Notes under the pieces: model-generated
Seen by the model: the letters and a program-made list of their open reading frames with translations, nothing else
Told to the model about the DNA's origin: nothing
Database searches by the model: none
Assembly (NCBI GenBank): GCA_905221605.1
Contig: CAJNDS010000247.1
Coordinates: 488,138-552,137, forward strand
Length of the DNA: 64,000 nt
Direction of reading: 5' to 3'
Source: Symbiodinium natans
Lineage: Eukaryota; Sar; Dinophyceae; Suessiales; Symbiodiniaceae
In this document: positions 48,667-61,492 of the stretch, piece by piece
How the letters are laid out: the number at the start of each line of letters is the position of its first letter
How positions within the stretch are numbered: position 1 is the stretch's first letter
Program-made: the position numbers and the translations under genes

Positions 48667-49665
48667 GGGGGGGTGGGGGGCCGACGTATGGTTTTGGGTT
48701 TGGGGGGGGATTAGGAGGGGGGTGCCTGTTCTGACAACCTATACACCTTTGGCCCGAGGCCTCGGCGGATATTCGAATATATCTATATATATATATATAT
48801 ATACATTTTTTTTTACTACTATAGTGTTATAGTATTATCATATGATATTACAATATTCGAGTATTCTAATGTTATAGTATTCTGATATTATCAAGCTCTG
48901 GCACCGAAATATTACAATTTAACGTCGTTGGCAACGTTCTGCTTGAGTAAGCGTTTGTGAGCCATGCCAACTGGGTAGACGCTGGTGGTTCGTAGTTGGT
49001 GTCTCGAAAGACCTGCTGCTCCAGTGCACAAGACATCAGTAGCTGCCATCCTGCCAAACGTATCTTGCAGGAAGTCGTTGCTGTGTCCGTTGCGGCTCAA
49101 ACCTTAAAGTCGCTGAAGTCCTGAACTGCCTAAACGCACTTAAGCCCACCTACACCCCCACACACAACCACGAGAAGGGAGCGAGCTTCCACCAGAATTT
49201 GTGAGGTCCTGTCGGCTCCGCGAGCCCGGTCCGGGCTGGTAATGAAGGCCCACAAGAAGGCACAGAACGCGCGAACGTGGGGGGTGGTTTTTTGTGTCTG
49301 CTGCAGACATACTTAAATTGGTGACATCGGGCCCCCCGATTCTACAGCCTGAACCCATCTCCCTCCTTTCTTTGTGCTAACCCTTGCTCTCTTCCTCGGA
49401 ATCTCGTGGTTTTCCTTCTTACATGTTGTGACGAATCCCAGCAGCTTACCATTAAGGCTTCAGGAAGTTGCTTTTGAAGTTTGGCGATGTCTGGCTGTCG
49501 ACAAGCACTTTTGCTTCGAGGGGGAGGGCATGTGCAGAACACGAGCATGCCTGAATTAGCAGAAGGAGACCGAGCAGAGGGAAATGCGGATCTGTTGTGA
49601 TCGGAACCGTTGGTGCTAGGCTTTGCACCGAGTATTCTTGTCCTTCCAAACGCAACAGAGATTCC

Positions 49666-50142
49666 ATGAAAATGTCCAGCGCCGCAGAGTACACTGTTCA
49701 TGTCGCCGCCACTGCAGAAGAGTTGGCACAGTGCCAGTCACTCCGACGTGACGTGTTTGTCACGGAACAAAAACTTCCTGCGGACGCAGAGGAGGATGGA
49801 ATGGACCCGCGTGCTCTTCACATCATGTTCATGGAAGACGCCCAGCTGATTGCGACTGGACGGGTGCTGATCACCCGCGATGGGGACCTGGCTAAGGCCA
49901 TCCTTGCGCGAGTTGCTGTTCGATCCGACCATCGAGGTCGGGGACTTGGTAGTCGTGTTGTACAGGAGCTGGAGACGCTCGCTAGATCAAACGGAGCCAG
50001 CCAGGCCAGCTTGACTCCCCACCACTACTTGGAGCAGTTCTACTCTCGCATGGGATATCGGCGACCACCCGATGATGCCATCATTCACGTTACCGACAAG
50101 TGCCAGCTGATAACAATGAAGAAGAGTTTTGATGCAGATTAG
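49666..50142 (+). CDS. GNAT family N-acetyltransferase (YjcF/ElaA-like)
   Basis: 158 residues from the ATG at 49666 (MKMSSAAEY...), a complete single-exon gene. The early LRRDVFVTEQKLPADAEEDG matches the characteristic start of YjcF-like GNATs. The acetyl-CoA-binding motif A is present as ARVAVRSDHRGRGLGSRVV, with the Arg-Gly-x-Gly-Leu-Gly pyrophosphate loop. A later LEQFYSRMGYR is the typical C-terminal helix-strand. These enzymes transfer acetyl from acetyl-CoA to amines; the substrate is unknown. Length is normal for the family. There is no signal peptide, so a cytosolic location is likely. Confidence 0.85.
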   Translation: MKMSSAAEYTVHVAATAEELAQCQSLRRDVFVTEQKLPADAEEDGMDPRALHIMFMEDAQLIATGRVLITRDGDLAKAILARVAVRSDHRGRGLGSRVVQELETLARSNGASQASLTPHHYLEQFYSRMGYRRPPDDAIIHVTDKCQLITMKKSFDAD

Positions 50143-51408
50143 TTCGCTTCTCGCATCGAGAAAGGACTGGTGAATTAGGGAGCGAGCTCTTGGGTGTAGA
50201 ACAGGCAGACCCTCAGCCTCAGACAAAGGAGGCTAGTTTGTCTTGCCAGCAAGTTGGTCGCATGTGCATTGCATTGAAAGTCGGAGTTTGTCACCCGAAT
50301 CTGATTCCCAAGCGCTCAGCCCCAGCAAATCCCCCAAATGCCCTGTGCCGCAGAAAAGAAGGCATCAGTAGAACACTTCGCCCACCTTTGCTTCCCGCGC
50401 TTGTTGGCCAGGCAGCTGCGAGTACCAAGAACCAGGGCAACTCCCGGAATCCCCATCACTGGGGCGTCCCCTGGCAAGTTTTCAGGAGGTACTCTTTTTC
50501 TTTTTGGGCATGGAGGCCTAGAGGCCCTGATAGCTTCGTGGCGAATCCCCTGCTTGCCTGCGATTCCGTCTATAGAATCTAGAGAATTTCAGCCCGTGCT
50601 GCTCGCACTTTGCAGAAGAGTGCGGGCATCCACTGGCCGCAGCTGTCATCCTAACAGCTGCCTAGGTGAAGGCGTTGGGCGGCAAGGCCGTGAAGGTCCG
50701 TCAGCGCCTGGTCAAGCAGCATCGTGGCTGCAAACATCTTCTCACATTCAAAGCCCTTATGCAACCATGAGTGGTCGTTCTACGTTCTGATGTGTTTTTT
50801 TCTCATCGTTTTGGGGGTGAAGCCATGCCTGCCCATCTGTGGAACTTCAGAAGCAGAGGGAAACATTCGAATCTTTTCCAGGCGGGCCATGAACTGGTAC
50901 CCGGGCAACAACGTCAAGATGTGCAAGAGTCTTGTCTAAAGCTTTCGGCTGTTCTTGGCAGATGTTGGGACTGTTGGCTGTTGATTCCTCCGCCTGAACC
51001 GCTATGCTCACGGGAGCAAAAAAAGAGAACCAAAGAGACCTCGAAGCGCATCTTCGAGTCCCAGGCAAACCCCGTCAAACCCCCGAATCCCGAAGTGTTG
51101 CAGCATTCAAAGGGTTCGTGAGAGCCTATCGCATGCAGCCTCGTACTGGAATCTGGAAGGCTGCCGTCGCCTGCAAGTAGCAGCTAGAGCCGCTAGCCGC
51201 TGGCTAGTCGCTAGCTAGCCTCCAGTAGCTCATCCATGTCCGAAAGGGGGTTTCCGAAATTCGGGGTACCCTATTCGGGGTCCAAAAAAAGGGAAGCCTA
51301 CTATTTCGGGTCTCTATTAGGGGTCCCTTATCTTCGTCAACACCCTAAAGATTCTAAAGCGCTATTGCGTGCTGGTTTTGTCGTGACCCACCTGACGCAC
51401 CCATGCAG
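50143..51408. other. Non-coding downstream of the GNAT gene
   Basis: No convincing exon. Between 51180 and 51240 a short cluster of gctag-type repeats occurs. A pair of near-repeated tracts around 51250-51330 (ggggt...ggggtcc) is of unknown meaning. Confidence 0.3.
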
Positions 51409-51473
51409 CTGTTGCGGGTTCCCGGAATGGCCAGTTTAGGGTTTAGGGTTTAGGGTTTAGGGTTTAGGGTTTA
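51409..51473 (+). other. 25-nt micro-exon candidate and its TTTAGGG donor-side array
   Basis: The island 51409-51433 lies between catgcag and gtttag. The donor bases are the first of about five and a half TTTAGGG heptamers (51434-51473). Confidence 0.4.
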
Positions 51474-51774
51474 GCACAAACGCTTCAAAAGCACGGTCTG
51501 AAGTGGGGACAAGGCTCCGAGGAGGGGGGTGTTGGGCCCTTCGAGCAGCTCTTGATACCAGAAGCCTTGGGCGAGTGGAGATCTCCTTGGCGCTGGCAGC
51601 AACGAGTCATTACCACCTACTTTGCGATACTGCTGCCTTCCCTGCATCATCCTTGCTTTTCTGTGTCTCGACTGATGTGCAGAAGGTTGCCTCGGAAAGA
51701 CTGAAACCATCCTGAAACCACCATCTGCGTCGTCCTACACCTCCAAACCACGAAGCCTCCTTTAGCCTGAGGGA

Positions 51775-52130
51775 CATGTCGCTGATTGCGCTGAAAGACG
51801 GCATCGTGCAGTGGCGTGGCGATTACCGCCACAAGGAGGCCCACGCAGAGACTAGATGTTCTTTCGACTTAGGGCTTGTGGTCCGAGATCTGCACTTGAG
51901 GGTTGCAGATCGCAGCGTTCAGGTGCTCCTTGCGTTTTGCGTTGTGAACTCTAGGGTTCTGGTTTTGGTTCCCTTCCCCCGGCGCACTCAGCGCTGTTAG
52001 CCCTCCGATCCCGAAACCCCTTGTTCGCAGGTGAGCGTCGTGCCGTGGGAGTACGTGAAGAAGAAGTGCAACTGGTCTTCCACCAGCACCCTGGCGCCTC
52101 CGAAGCAATGGCCTGCTTCTTCTGGAGCCT
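51775..52130 (+). other. Two exon-like islands
   Basis: 51775-51862 reads MSLIALKDGIVQWRGDYRHK. 52028-52130 reads VSVVPWEYVKKKCNWSSTST after ttcgcag. The intervening 165 bases look intronic. Confidence 0.4.
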
Positions 52131-52135
52131 TTCCC

Positions 52136-52250
52136 TAAACCCTGAGCCCTAAACCCCAAACCCTAAACTCCGAAAGAGAAGGGCTTCCAACATGATGGTA
52201 AACGAGTCGGGCTGCAGGACTTTAGGGTTTCCGGGGTTCAGGGTTGTAAG
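52136..52250 (+). other. Micro-exon candidate flanked by opposed telomere-like repeats
   Basis: CCCTAAA-type repeats (52136-52170), an island at about 52179-52217 ending gctgcag with a GA donor (gacttt), then TTTAGGG-type repeats (52221-52250). Confidence 0.4.
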
Positions 52251-52708
52251 GAGTTGAAGGGTTTTTAGGTCTTAATGTTTTTTTTTTTGGGTTTCTGGGC
52301 TGTTTTATTTTTTTGTTTTGTTTTTGTTTGGGTATGTTTTTTTTTTTTTAAAGTTTTCGGGGTGAAGGTGGGCTTTCAGGGGTTGTTCTTAATATTCACA
52401 CAAGAATGCTGTGGGGGCATGCTGCTTTGTAGGTGACTGTTTCAGAGTTTTGTTTTTCTCTCTTTATTTTTACATAATGTCATACTCGAGTTTTCTTGTA
52501 CATCATCGAGCCAAAAGCTGCCAGGTGAAAAAGATGCTACACCAACCTGTACCCTCATCGTTCCAGTAAAACAGGCCTTACATTCCTGCAAATGACAAGA
52601 ACACACTTCGTTCAGCTTTGATTTTTCCCCAAACAGCCTACTGTTGGGGGTCTAAATTCATTCAGAGATTGCCGACATTCTGAGGACTGTTGCCGGGTTC
52701 CTGGGCTC

Positions 52709-52945
52709 CTTGTCTCCCTTTGTCTCCCTTTGTCTCCGTTTGTCTCTGTTTGTCTCCCTTTGTCTCCCGTTTGTCTCCCTTTGTCTCCCGTTGTCTGCCT
52801 TTGTCTCCCTTTGTCTCCCTTTGTCTCCCTTTGTCTCCCTTTCTCTCCCTTCATGTGGGTGGCTTTGCGGGGGTTGCTGTCCCTTTGTCTCCCTTTGTCT
52901 CCGTTCGTCTCCCTTTGTCTCCCGTTGTCTCCACTGTTTCTTTGA
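52709..52945 (+). repeat. TTTGTCTCCC decamer array
   Basis: About 20 degenerate copies of a 10-bp unit, interrupted near 52850-52885 by unique sequence. Because 10 is not a multiple of 3, all frames read similar Leu/Ser/Pro or Lys/Gly/Asp/Arg low complexity. Confidence 0.9.
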
Positions 52946-53099
52946 CGTGCCTTTGACTGTTTGGGGTCTTCGGTGGTCTAGTTCAGGTAGGATATACACA
53001 TATTTTATGTATGTGCTTATATACATATGCATACGCGCAACAGAATTCAACATATTCCATGCGTGGTCATTAAAACCCTAAGCCCGAAACCCCAAGTCA

Positions 53100-55305
53100 A
53101 TGCTCCAGCTTCCTGTGCGCCTGAATCCAAGGCGCCCAAGAGGTACGAGCCATGGATGGGCAACAAATTCGATGGCACGGGCGCCCGGGTTATAGTACCC
53201 CCTACTATAATCCCTTTTGAGGACTGTCAGTATAAGGGCGAGCATCCCAAAGTGGGGATGTTTGAAGCAAGCATGCTGTCGGTTCTGTTGTCGTGGCTGA
53301 TGCGCATGTAGCCCACTTTCACAAAGCTCGCAGTCGTCGGCTCTTTGCCAAGCCAGGGGGCGCCCAAGGGCATAAGGACCCTTAGACAGACGACCGCTGC
53401 AGGCTTTCTGGCAGTTCAGGGCCCTGCCACCTGAGGCCATAGCGAGAAGTGGCCCGTCCGAAAGCTGTATGACGAATGGAAGGCGGGTTTGACAAGCATA
53501 GCTTCTGCCGAACCAGCACATTCCGCCCCTGAGGAGACAGATGCGGGAAAAGCTTATATTTCTATGAAGGCGGAGAAGAAGGCTGGGTAAGGGAGTGCCA
53601 TGAAAAGGACCAGTAAGTATGCCTTTCTGATAAGTTTCCGAACGCCCGAGCTGCTTGCCTTGGAGCACTGGCAGGCCAAGCAGAAAGAGATCCAGAAGCG
53701 AATTCGGTGCCCGTCCTGGCATTTTCGGGGCCCCGGCCCGTCTTCTTGCTGTCAGAGTTCTGCAAGGGTGTGTTGCAGCAGTTTCACAGGGCCAGATGCG
53801 GGTACTTCCCGAAGCATACTCAATGCCTTCATTGCATCTGATCTTCACGCATCCCGAGGGCAAAGAAGGCCCTCCGATGGCAAGGAAAGGAAAAAAAACA
53901 AGATAAGGCCTGATGTTTGAGTTCGGTGGTCTGTGCCAGGTCACACTTAGGAACTTAGGTGCGCGTCAGGCAAGGACTGGGCTATTCTAGATACTTAAAC
54001 ACGAAGCCTTTCTTGTTTAGAAGTTGATGACCTGCAGGTGGCTGCCGGAGACTCGGACAGCGAAGCTGAGAAAGCGTGAAGGGCCACCGGTCAAAAAAAG
54101 GCACGACGGGTCACTGGGCCCAATGCGAGAGTGGCCATCGACGACTGATTGCCTCGCACTGGTACCAGTGGCCTCCCCCGCCAACATGGTGTGTAGAAGA
54201 AGATGTGGCGCCGGCTGCTACACAAATAACCACAGGCCCAAGACTCATGAGTTGCCACAGTTTCGAACATCTACAGCATTGGTACCAAATCATGTTCCTA
54301 CATATGCCCGAAGCACAGCAACAGCCCTGAGTGCAGCTCCGCGCGCAGCTGTCGCTGCCGTCATGGATGCTTCATCTGTAGTCGTGCTGTCCTACACAGG
54401 CTACCTGCAAGAGCCGGCATGTGATCACGTGGCCTGCGACAGCGGCGCTTTCTAACGAAGATTTTCTCGTCAACTGACTGCAGCTGGCGCGGAGAAATGC
54501 TTGGGGGGCTCAGCGCAGCCGCAGGTCGAGTGTGGAGTGCTTCGGACCTACCCAGGTCACCTACCTTCCAAGTGTCTCCAGTGGTGCGACCGGGCCGTAG
54601 CTGTTCTGCGTGCAGTATGTCGCCAGAGCATCGAAGTGCATTGGAGCCTGCACAGGTTATCTCGCACCGCTGCCTCTCACCCTTTCCTGCCATGCCCCCC
54701 AAAAAGACTCTGCCAGGAACCTCCCTAATTAAACCCTAACCTTAAGCCCGAAACCCTGAACCCTAAACCCCCGCTCCCGACCCAAAAAGCTGCGCAGCCA
54801 TGGCGCTGTCTCTGCTGCGGCTCTCGGAATTGGCTGTGGCGGTCTGGCGCCCGGTTGAACCTGCAACCTTTATCTCCGCCCCGAAATCTTTAAAACCGCC
54901 TGCCCCTTGTAGGAATTTTCGGGGGCTCGGGGGGGGGGGGGGGGGGTGGTTGTAATACGCCTAAACCCTTAACCCTATAAGGGAGAAGGGCAAGCCTTTT
55001 TGAAAGAGGCGCTGGTGGATGTGCCTGGCTCCTGTGCTGCCCGGGCCTCGCGGAAGTTGCTTGCGCGTGGACGCCTCACAAAGAACACGTGAAGACCCCC
55101 CAAGCCATGAACGTCCTAAAGTGTTCAGGGCCTACGGGTTAGGGTCAAAACATGCTTAAGCCCTGAAGCCCTATCAGAGACCTCAAGCCCTGAACCCGAA
55201 CTTCAGGGTTCGCGCAGGGGACGGTCTTCAGGTTTCGCGCTCCTTCACCTTGGTGAAGGTGAAACACTTCGGTCCTGGGCCTGCAACCCTGAACCAGCCT
55301 GAACC
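53100..55305. other. Mostly non-coding with weak islands
   Basis: A possible exon end at about 53141 (APASCAPESKAPKR then gtacga). A possible island at 54795-54850 (AMALSLLRLSELAVAVW) follows degenerate CCCTAA repeats at 54733-54771. A 20-G tract lies at about 54928-54946. Confidence 0.3.
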
Positions 55306-55430
55306 TAAACCCTAAACCCTAAACCCTAAACCCTAAACCCAAAACCCAAAACCCAAAACCCTAAACCCTACGAATGCGAGGACCAGGACCTCATCACCAT
55401 GCTGGCGGCCAACGCCTGCGTCCTCCTCAG
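55306..55430 (+). other. CCCTAAA array followed by an exon-like island
   Basis: About nine heptamers (some CCCAAAA), then gcgag and an island reading DQDLITMLAANACVLLS up to 55430. Confidence 0.4.
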
Positions 55431-58390
55431 CTGAGCTGGGAGTTGCATAACACGGCATTCCCTGGCGAGAGCCGGCTCAGCGATTCCTCTTCAGGGGTTA
55501 GGCTGTTTGGGTTTAGGGTTTTTTGGGTGTTTGGGCCAAGGTTTGAACACTTGCTTCGTTTCTTGTTGCTGCAAGAAGTTGCCCTGATTTTGTTGTCTGT
55601 CACAGTATGGTGCAGGTTTACGCCGTATTAGCCCCCGCTCCGTCGTTCTGCTGCAAGAACATGATTGATATAACATCAGTGAGAAAGAACCTGGCGGCCC
55701 TTCAGTAGATTATGATTACGCGGACAAGGAACTGACTGTGAAGGCTTGATCGTTCTCGCCAAGCACATGATGCACAAGCAACAGGGGTTTCTGCCATCAA
55801 AGGGGCGAACGCTGAGCGGCACATTTGTCTTTGGTGGGCTTAGACGATGACAGTGGCCATCTTTACCCGAAGCTGTTTCAACCTGTGGCTGAAGGCTTTC
55901 AGGGGACCTCCTTGAAGCAAAACCCCCCCCCCCCCCCCCCTGCGCGGGCGCAAACCCTGTAAGATCCGTCGTGGCAGCTGAAGTTGGGTTCTCCTGGCAG
56001 AAGAAGGCGAGTTGTCACGTCCGAGGCCAGACACCGTCGGAGCAGCGGCTTGACAGAAGTTTTGAAGTTTTCAGGGATCTTTGAAGGGTGCGGCTCGGCT
56101 GTCGGACCTTGTTTGGAAGCGCACTTTTCGAGAGTCCACGTGCGTGGCAGCAATGCGCTCACAGGCACACTCGCTCGCCGTCACAGTCACAGTCACACTC
56201 ACACATATGCTTGAATGTTAAACAGGGTCAAGGTTGTCGACATGTGCGCATAGCAGTTCTTGTTTTGCACCGCGTTGTCGTCACGTTGTCAAGTGTAGCT
56301 GCTCTCTCGTGTCTTCTTGTGTATGGCGTGCATGGTGCGCGTGTTACCAGCCGAGAATCCTGATGCTGGCTGGCTCAAGCTGCGACGGTTAGCGGAAGGG
56401 GCCCTCTTGTGGAAAGGAGGGGCGTCGCCTTTGAAAGGCTCCCCTTACCGCCTGCCAGACCTTGAGCAGGCAAGCAGAGCTTCCGAGGATCTCAGGTATG
56501 CTGGTAGGCCCTGGCATTCAGTTACTTCAGCTAGGGGCAAACAGGGATCATCAGGGCCTATTCTGGCTTATGGGTTCATGGCAAGTTGAGCCGGGGGGGG
56601 AGGGAAGTTCCAAGTGCGTGGTACTTGTGTTGCGCGATTCGCCGCAGGTCTCGACGCACGGCATGGGTTGGGGAGCCGGCAAAGCCACATGCTGAGTTTT
56701 TCCGAGGTTGATTGCCTTATGGGCCCGTTTTTGGTACACTAAGCTATAAGGAATAAGGTCCTTGAGAGAACGGGCCCAGAAATGAGATGAACCCCACTTC
56801 TCAGCCCCACGTTTCATGATCCCTTGGTAGTCATGGTGACGGCGTGGCAAACAAAGTCTGCCAGGGTCATACGCTTGGGTAGTTAACGCAGTATCTGGCA
56901 AATGAAGACAGCCAGTTGCGAATTGGTTGGTTTCTCCCTGCGATGCCAAGGGTGGTAAGGGCTATGCGCCTGTTCAGAAGCCGTTTCTGAAGGCCAAGCC
57001 AAGGGACCAGGGAGCATGACCCGCCACTTCAGTGTCGTATTTGTCTGGGATTGTTTAGCATCCCGCTTGCAGGCACCAGTGATCCGGCCAGCCGTTGTGA
57101 AAGTCCCTCGGCCTGTTGGCGCCTGGGCCAGTGGAGGAACAGTTCGCGCGTCTCCCCGGCCCGTGGCACCTGGCGCAAGAGCCCCAATGCTGGTGAAGCC
57201 CATGGTGCGTGCCGCACCTGCTGGGGGCCACCCGGCGGCTGTCAGACCAGGAGCCCAGCCAGTGTACAAGAGCACCCGCTTGACCCGAAGCCTGAGCCCA
57301 CAGTCCTTTCCCAGGACCGCTGGCTGGCACGAAGGTCGGACTCCTGGTTCACAGACTTTGCAGGGCTTTGCAGGGCATTGGCAGGATTCCACAGTGCAGC
57401 CCTGTGATTGGGAGAGGGAAGTGTTCAGAGTGTTCAGGCGATTCGGACAAAGGTGCATCTGTAAACCGCAGAACACAGCCCCCGAAGCCTGACAGCATCT
57501 GCAATGCTACACTCTTCAGCCCCTCCGCTTTGGCGCTAGTAGCCTCGCAGCCCGAGGCCAACCTCCGAAACCTCTCAAGCCTCAAATATCTCCGCAGAAA
57601 AACATTTTTGTAACCCGTAGACCCTTGCAAGGGCAAGGCCCCGGCCGCCTTCGCTACCCCGATGCCTGGCTCCGCAATTCAGCCGCGCCTTCCTGAAAGA
57701 TGTCTGAGGGGTTATATGATGGTATTCCGGTATTCCCTCTACATCGTCTTGGTCTTCTTATTGGTATAGGAGTGCAGGGGTGGGCTACTTCTATATTAGT
57801 CTTTGGGTAGTTTCTCTCATCTAAATCTACATTTCATTCGGTTATTCAGTACGGCTCATAAGGGGATTCTGCGCTTGGGGTTCTGGAAAGCTTCAGGGTT
57901 AGAGTGGTTGGTTCCTCAAAGTCAGTTGAATTTCAGGGCGGACCTTAAGCCTCTGAGTGCCATGGCCTTACAACAAGTATCGAAGGAAACAGCTTCAGGC
58001 CTTGCGTTGCCTTCTTGTGCCTTTGCGAAGCCTATGCTGTATCCCGCGTCGACGCAACGGAACAGCTCCGATAGACGTCTTCTTCGCGAAGCCACTGCAC
58101 ACCAAGACACTCCCTGCAATGAACGTCGGATAGTCCAGACCCCAACGGTCTTTGGAGCTCTTCTACTTGTAAGTCACGAAGGAGACACCCATCGAATTGC
58201 CTTGTCGAAACGCTTGCAATGTATTCCGCAAATCCTTGGGTTTAGGGTGTGTGTTTGAGCACGAGACAGTAACAGAATTCGAGAAAAGATAGGGAGGGAC
58301 GTAAGAGAGACAGACAAACGAGAACAAACGTGCTACCTCTTGGACTTCGCACTCGGGCACGCACAGCACATGGGAGGGCTTTGACCTGAC
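55431..58390. other. Largely non-coding stretch
   Basis: A 20-C tract lies at 55921-55940. A long frame at 57016-57492 (Ala/Pro/Arg-rich) may be partly exonic but has no recognised domain. No RNA gene was seen. Confidence 0.3.
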
Positions 58391-58394
58391 CCCG

Positions 58395-58535
58395 CAGAAG
58401 AAGAAGAAGAAGAGAGACACAGGGAGACAGGGAGAACGACCAGTCCGAGAAGAAGAAGAAGACAAAGAGGAAGAAGAAGAAGAAGAATAAGAAGAAGAGG
58501 AAGAAGAAGAATAAGAAGAAGAAGAAGAGGAAGAG
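58395..58535. repeat. GAA/AGG purine-rich tract
   Basis: About 140 bases of almost pure purine on the plus strand, a potential triplex former. It encodes a spurious polyserine frame on the minus strand. Confidence 0.88.
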
Positions 58536-61434
58536 TTATGCTCTGAAAGCATTATCCTTTTCTCAGGACGGTGTGTTGGGCGGCTCTACAGCCTCAAATC
58601 ATCTCAAATCCTAGATCCCCAAGCAGACTTCAGTGACTTTAGTGGGTTACGGCTTGCGGGATGCTTAGAGCTGGCCTCAAAGCACTGCAGCGCCAATGCC
58701 AAGGGGGCCCCCCCCCCCCCCACCAAAAAATGTCAAAAGCCTCCCCCCTCTCTCCCCGGCCCCGGAACCTGCAAGGAACAAAAAAGCAGCAAAACGACCG
58801 CAACTAAACTGGCTATGTTTTTGCGGGCTTCTACGCAGGGTGGCCATGCCGCTGGTATTTTCAGCATATTGATATGAGACCCGGCTTTTCATTTTGCGCA
58901 GACCGTGCTGAAGCAAGCAAGCATTTCGACGCGCGAAAAGGCTACGTCCATGCAGCTTCTCATCCAATTTGCATGATTTGTTGTCTAAATGCTGCACGAG
59001 TTTGGTATGCTCTTTGCCTGATTCTAGGAGTACAAATCTGTTTCTCCTAGGCTAGTAAACAAACATGAAACGGCAGCAATATCCCTTGTGATTCTGCTGG
59101 AGGCTGTCTCAGACTCGCGGTTGTCATAGTGACGAGCAAGCAGCTTCAGTTGTTTCAGACTGCACCAACATCAATTCATTTGAGATTTTTGTCGAATTTC
59201 TCGCTTCACATGTCTGCGAGTGGTCTGCCTTATTGCGCCCTATTGCGCCCAAGGGTTTCTTTCACATTCAGCTGCAGGTTTTGGGTTTGTTGTGGGTCTC
59301 CCAACTCCGAATTGCTTCCCAAGCATGATTGTAGCAAGCCATAAACCCTGAAGCTACCATGGTCTTTCAGGCACATGGTGCCTCACATTTCTATCGAAGA
59401 CCCACCCTGGGATGAAACTCCAAAGGGTCTCGTTGAGAGAGGGAAGGGTTCGCAGCAGAAATGATGACCGGCCGCTGGCAAAGTCGTTGAGACCCGTCCG
59501 CTGGGCGCAGGTGCGCATGTGCCAGCATTTCATGCAAACGAGCTGAATGTGTGGGAGGTTGCGAAAACTAGGGTTTAGAGTATGTGCACGCCCAAGTGTG
59601 CCAGAGCCCCCTCTAGAGAAGGAACCCGCAAGAAAGGACCCCTCACCCATTTTCCGAAGGAAATCCACATAAACCCTAAACCCTAAACCCCAAACCCTAA
59701 AGCCCCTAAACTTTGAAAGCGGCTATGTGTGGCCCACCCAGGAAGGGACAGACGAAGGGACCTCCCAAAGGTGTGGGCAAGGCGAAGCAAACGACTTGTC
59801 ACATTGGGGGGGGGGGGTTCTTCTAAGTCTAGGGCGTCTAGGGTACCTTTTAAATTCGAATCCCCTTTGAGAAAAAAGCTGGACACCAAAAGGGACCCTA
59901 ATTGAGAAGAACCCCCCCAGGTGCTCTGATAGGTTCTTTTTGAGGGTGAACACGGCCTTTGGGCCCTTGTCCCATCATGGCGTTTTGTTGGGTTCTCAAG
60001 GTTGCTAGTAGCAAGCGCGCGGTTGGGTAGTGGAAGTGCAGCAGTCTCTTTGCCCCTGAAGGGGTATAATACCCACACGATGAGGCGCACAGTCCACTAA
60101 ACTTCCATTGAAACTACCCCGGATCGTGAGCTTTCTCACTTGGTTTTTGGATTTCACCCGGCAGGAAGGCCCGGAGACATTTTATCTAGGAATCTAGGTG
60201 CATATCTGCAGAAGATCGCAGCGTCCTTATGGCCCCATATGCTATGGCGAGGCTTGTTGAAGAGGTTCAATATGGTTGAATGTTATTATTCGAGAATATT
60301 CGAGATATCTCACATGTCCCGGGCCTGGATACCACCTGCATCGACTCGAGATTGGATGCTTGTGCGGGACGTTCCGAGCCAAGCTAGGCCAGCCCCAGTA
60401 TCAACCAAACATACAAAGACCAATGATAGCAAGTCTTCTGCCTAGCAGCCTCTCCCAGAAAAATGTTATCACACTCGAACCCCTCGTCCGACTCGACGTT
60501 CGTGAGTTGAAAGATAAAGTTGAGGGCATTTGGCATGAGGTGCACATCACAAGACTTTTTTGTTCTGCAAGAAGCCTGTGACCAAGTACGCGAAGCATCC
60601 ATTTTGGTCCAGCTGAGGGGTGGGACGTGGTTGAAAATTTACAGAGGTCTTGGTTTCCTGGCAAGCATCAGCACAAAAAATCATCACAAAGACTGTTCTC
60701 CTGGCAGACGATGATGTTTTGTGAAGCGAAATTGCAACCCTGTGAAAGAAAGCAAAAGGAATTTGAATCCAAAAGAAAACGGTTCATGAACCAAGAGGGC
60801 ACCTTGATGCGATGTCCGGATTACGAATAAGGACTAGGTTATGAAGCCTGCAAAGCCCTCTTGCGCAGTGTTTAAAAAAACATGTATATGTCAAACCGGA
60901 CGTGTTGAATGCCAAAACTTGAGAAAATTCAAGCGCACGTTTCCCAGGCTAGTAGGTAGACCTTACAGTGAGGGCAGTACTCCTTTGGATTTGAAACGCT
61001 GTCTGTCGCACAAGGGTGCCTTATCCTAGCAGCTGTGCGCGAAAGAGGAAAGGAAGTCGTCAATACACCTTGACCACACTTAATCACGATGTTACCGATG
61101 TCCTGGCGCTTGAACCATCCAAAACGTCTAACAGTTTACGACTTTTGATGATGCGCCGGAAGACCGAATCCACATTTCGTCGCAAAACCAAATCTGAGAA
61201 ACCTGAGTCTGGTAAGCCTTCGAGAGAGTTTTCCAAGAACACATCGGCACTAACCAACTCCCTGGGCTAAGTCTACCCCGAGTCCGTCCCCCTGTAAGTT
61301 GCGCACCCTTAACGGAACCTGGAACACTGCCAGATGAATCAGGCTGAATCCCTCAACCGCCAACTTTCAAGCAGGTTTCGGCCCAGGCCCCTGCGAAAGG
61401 AGGCCGGGGTTAAGCAAAGCCAAAGTTTACAGGG
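58536..61434. other. Non-coding stretch
   Basis: Homopolymer C (58709-58720) and G (59806-59818) tracts and a short CCCTAAA patch at 59673-59702. No supportable gene. Confidence 0.3.
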
Positions 61435-61492
61435 TTTAGGGTTCAGGGTTTAGGGTTTGTGGTGTAGGGTTTAGGGTTTAGGGTTTAGGGAG
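61435..61492 (-). repeat. Telomere-like array (TTTAGGG)n
   Basis: About eight degenerate heptamers after tttacag. Polarity is TTTAGGG on the plus strand. Confidence 0.92.

Noticed and set aside
48478-48714. Glycine-rich protein
   Set aside because: Polyglycine is a by-product of the G tract.
52500-52530. Spliced-leader relic (gagccaaaa match)
   Set aside because: The match is too short and lacks the rest of the conserved dinoflagellate leader.
57016-57492. Ala/Pro/Arg-rich protein gene
   Set aside because: Overlapping long frames exist in all registers of this GC-rich stretch, and none shows a domain or splice context.
58163-58552. Serine-rich protein on the minus strand
   Set aside because: It is generated by the GAA/AGG purine tract.
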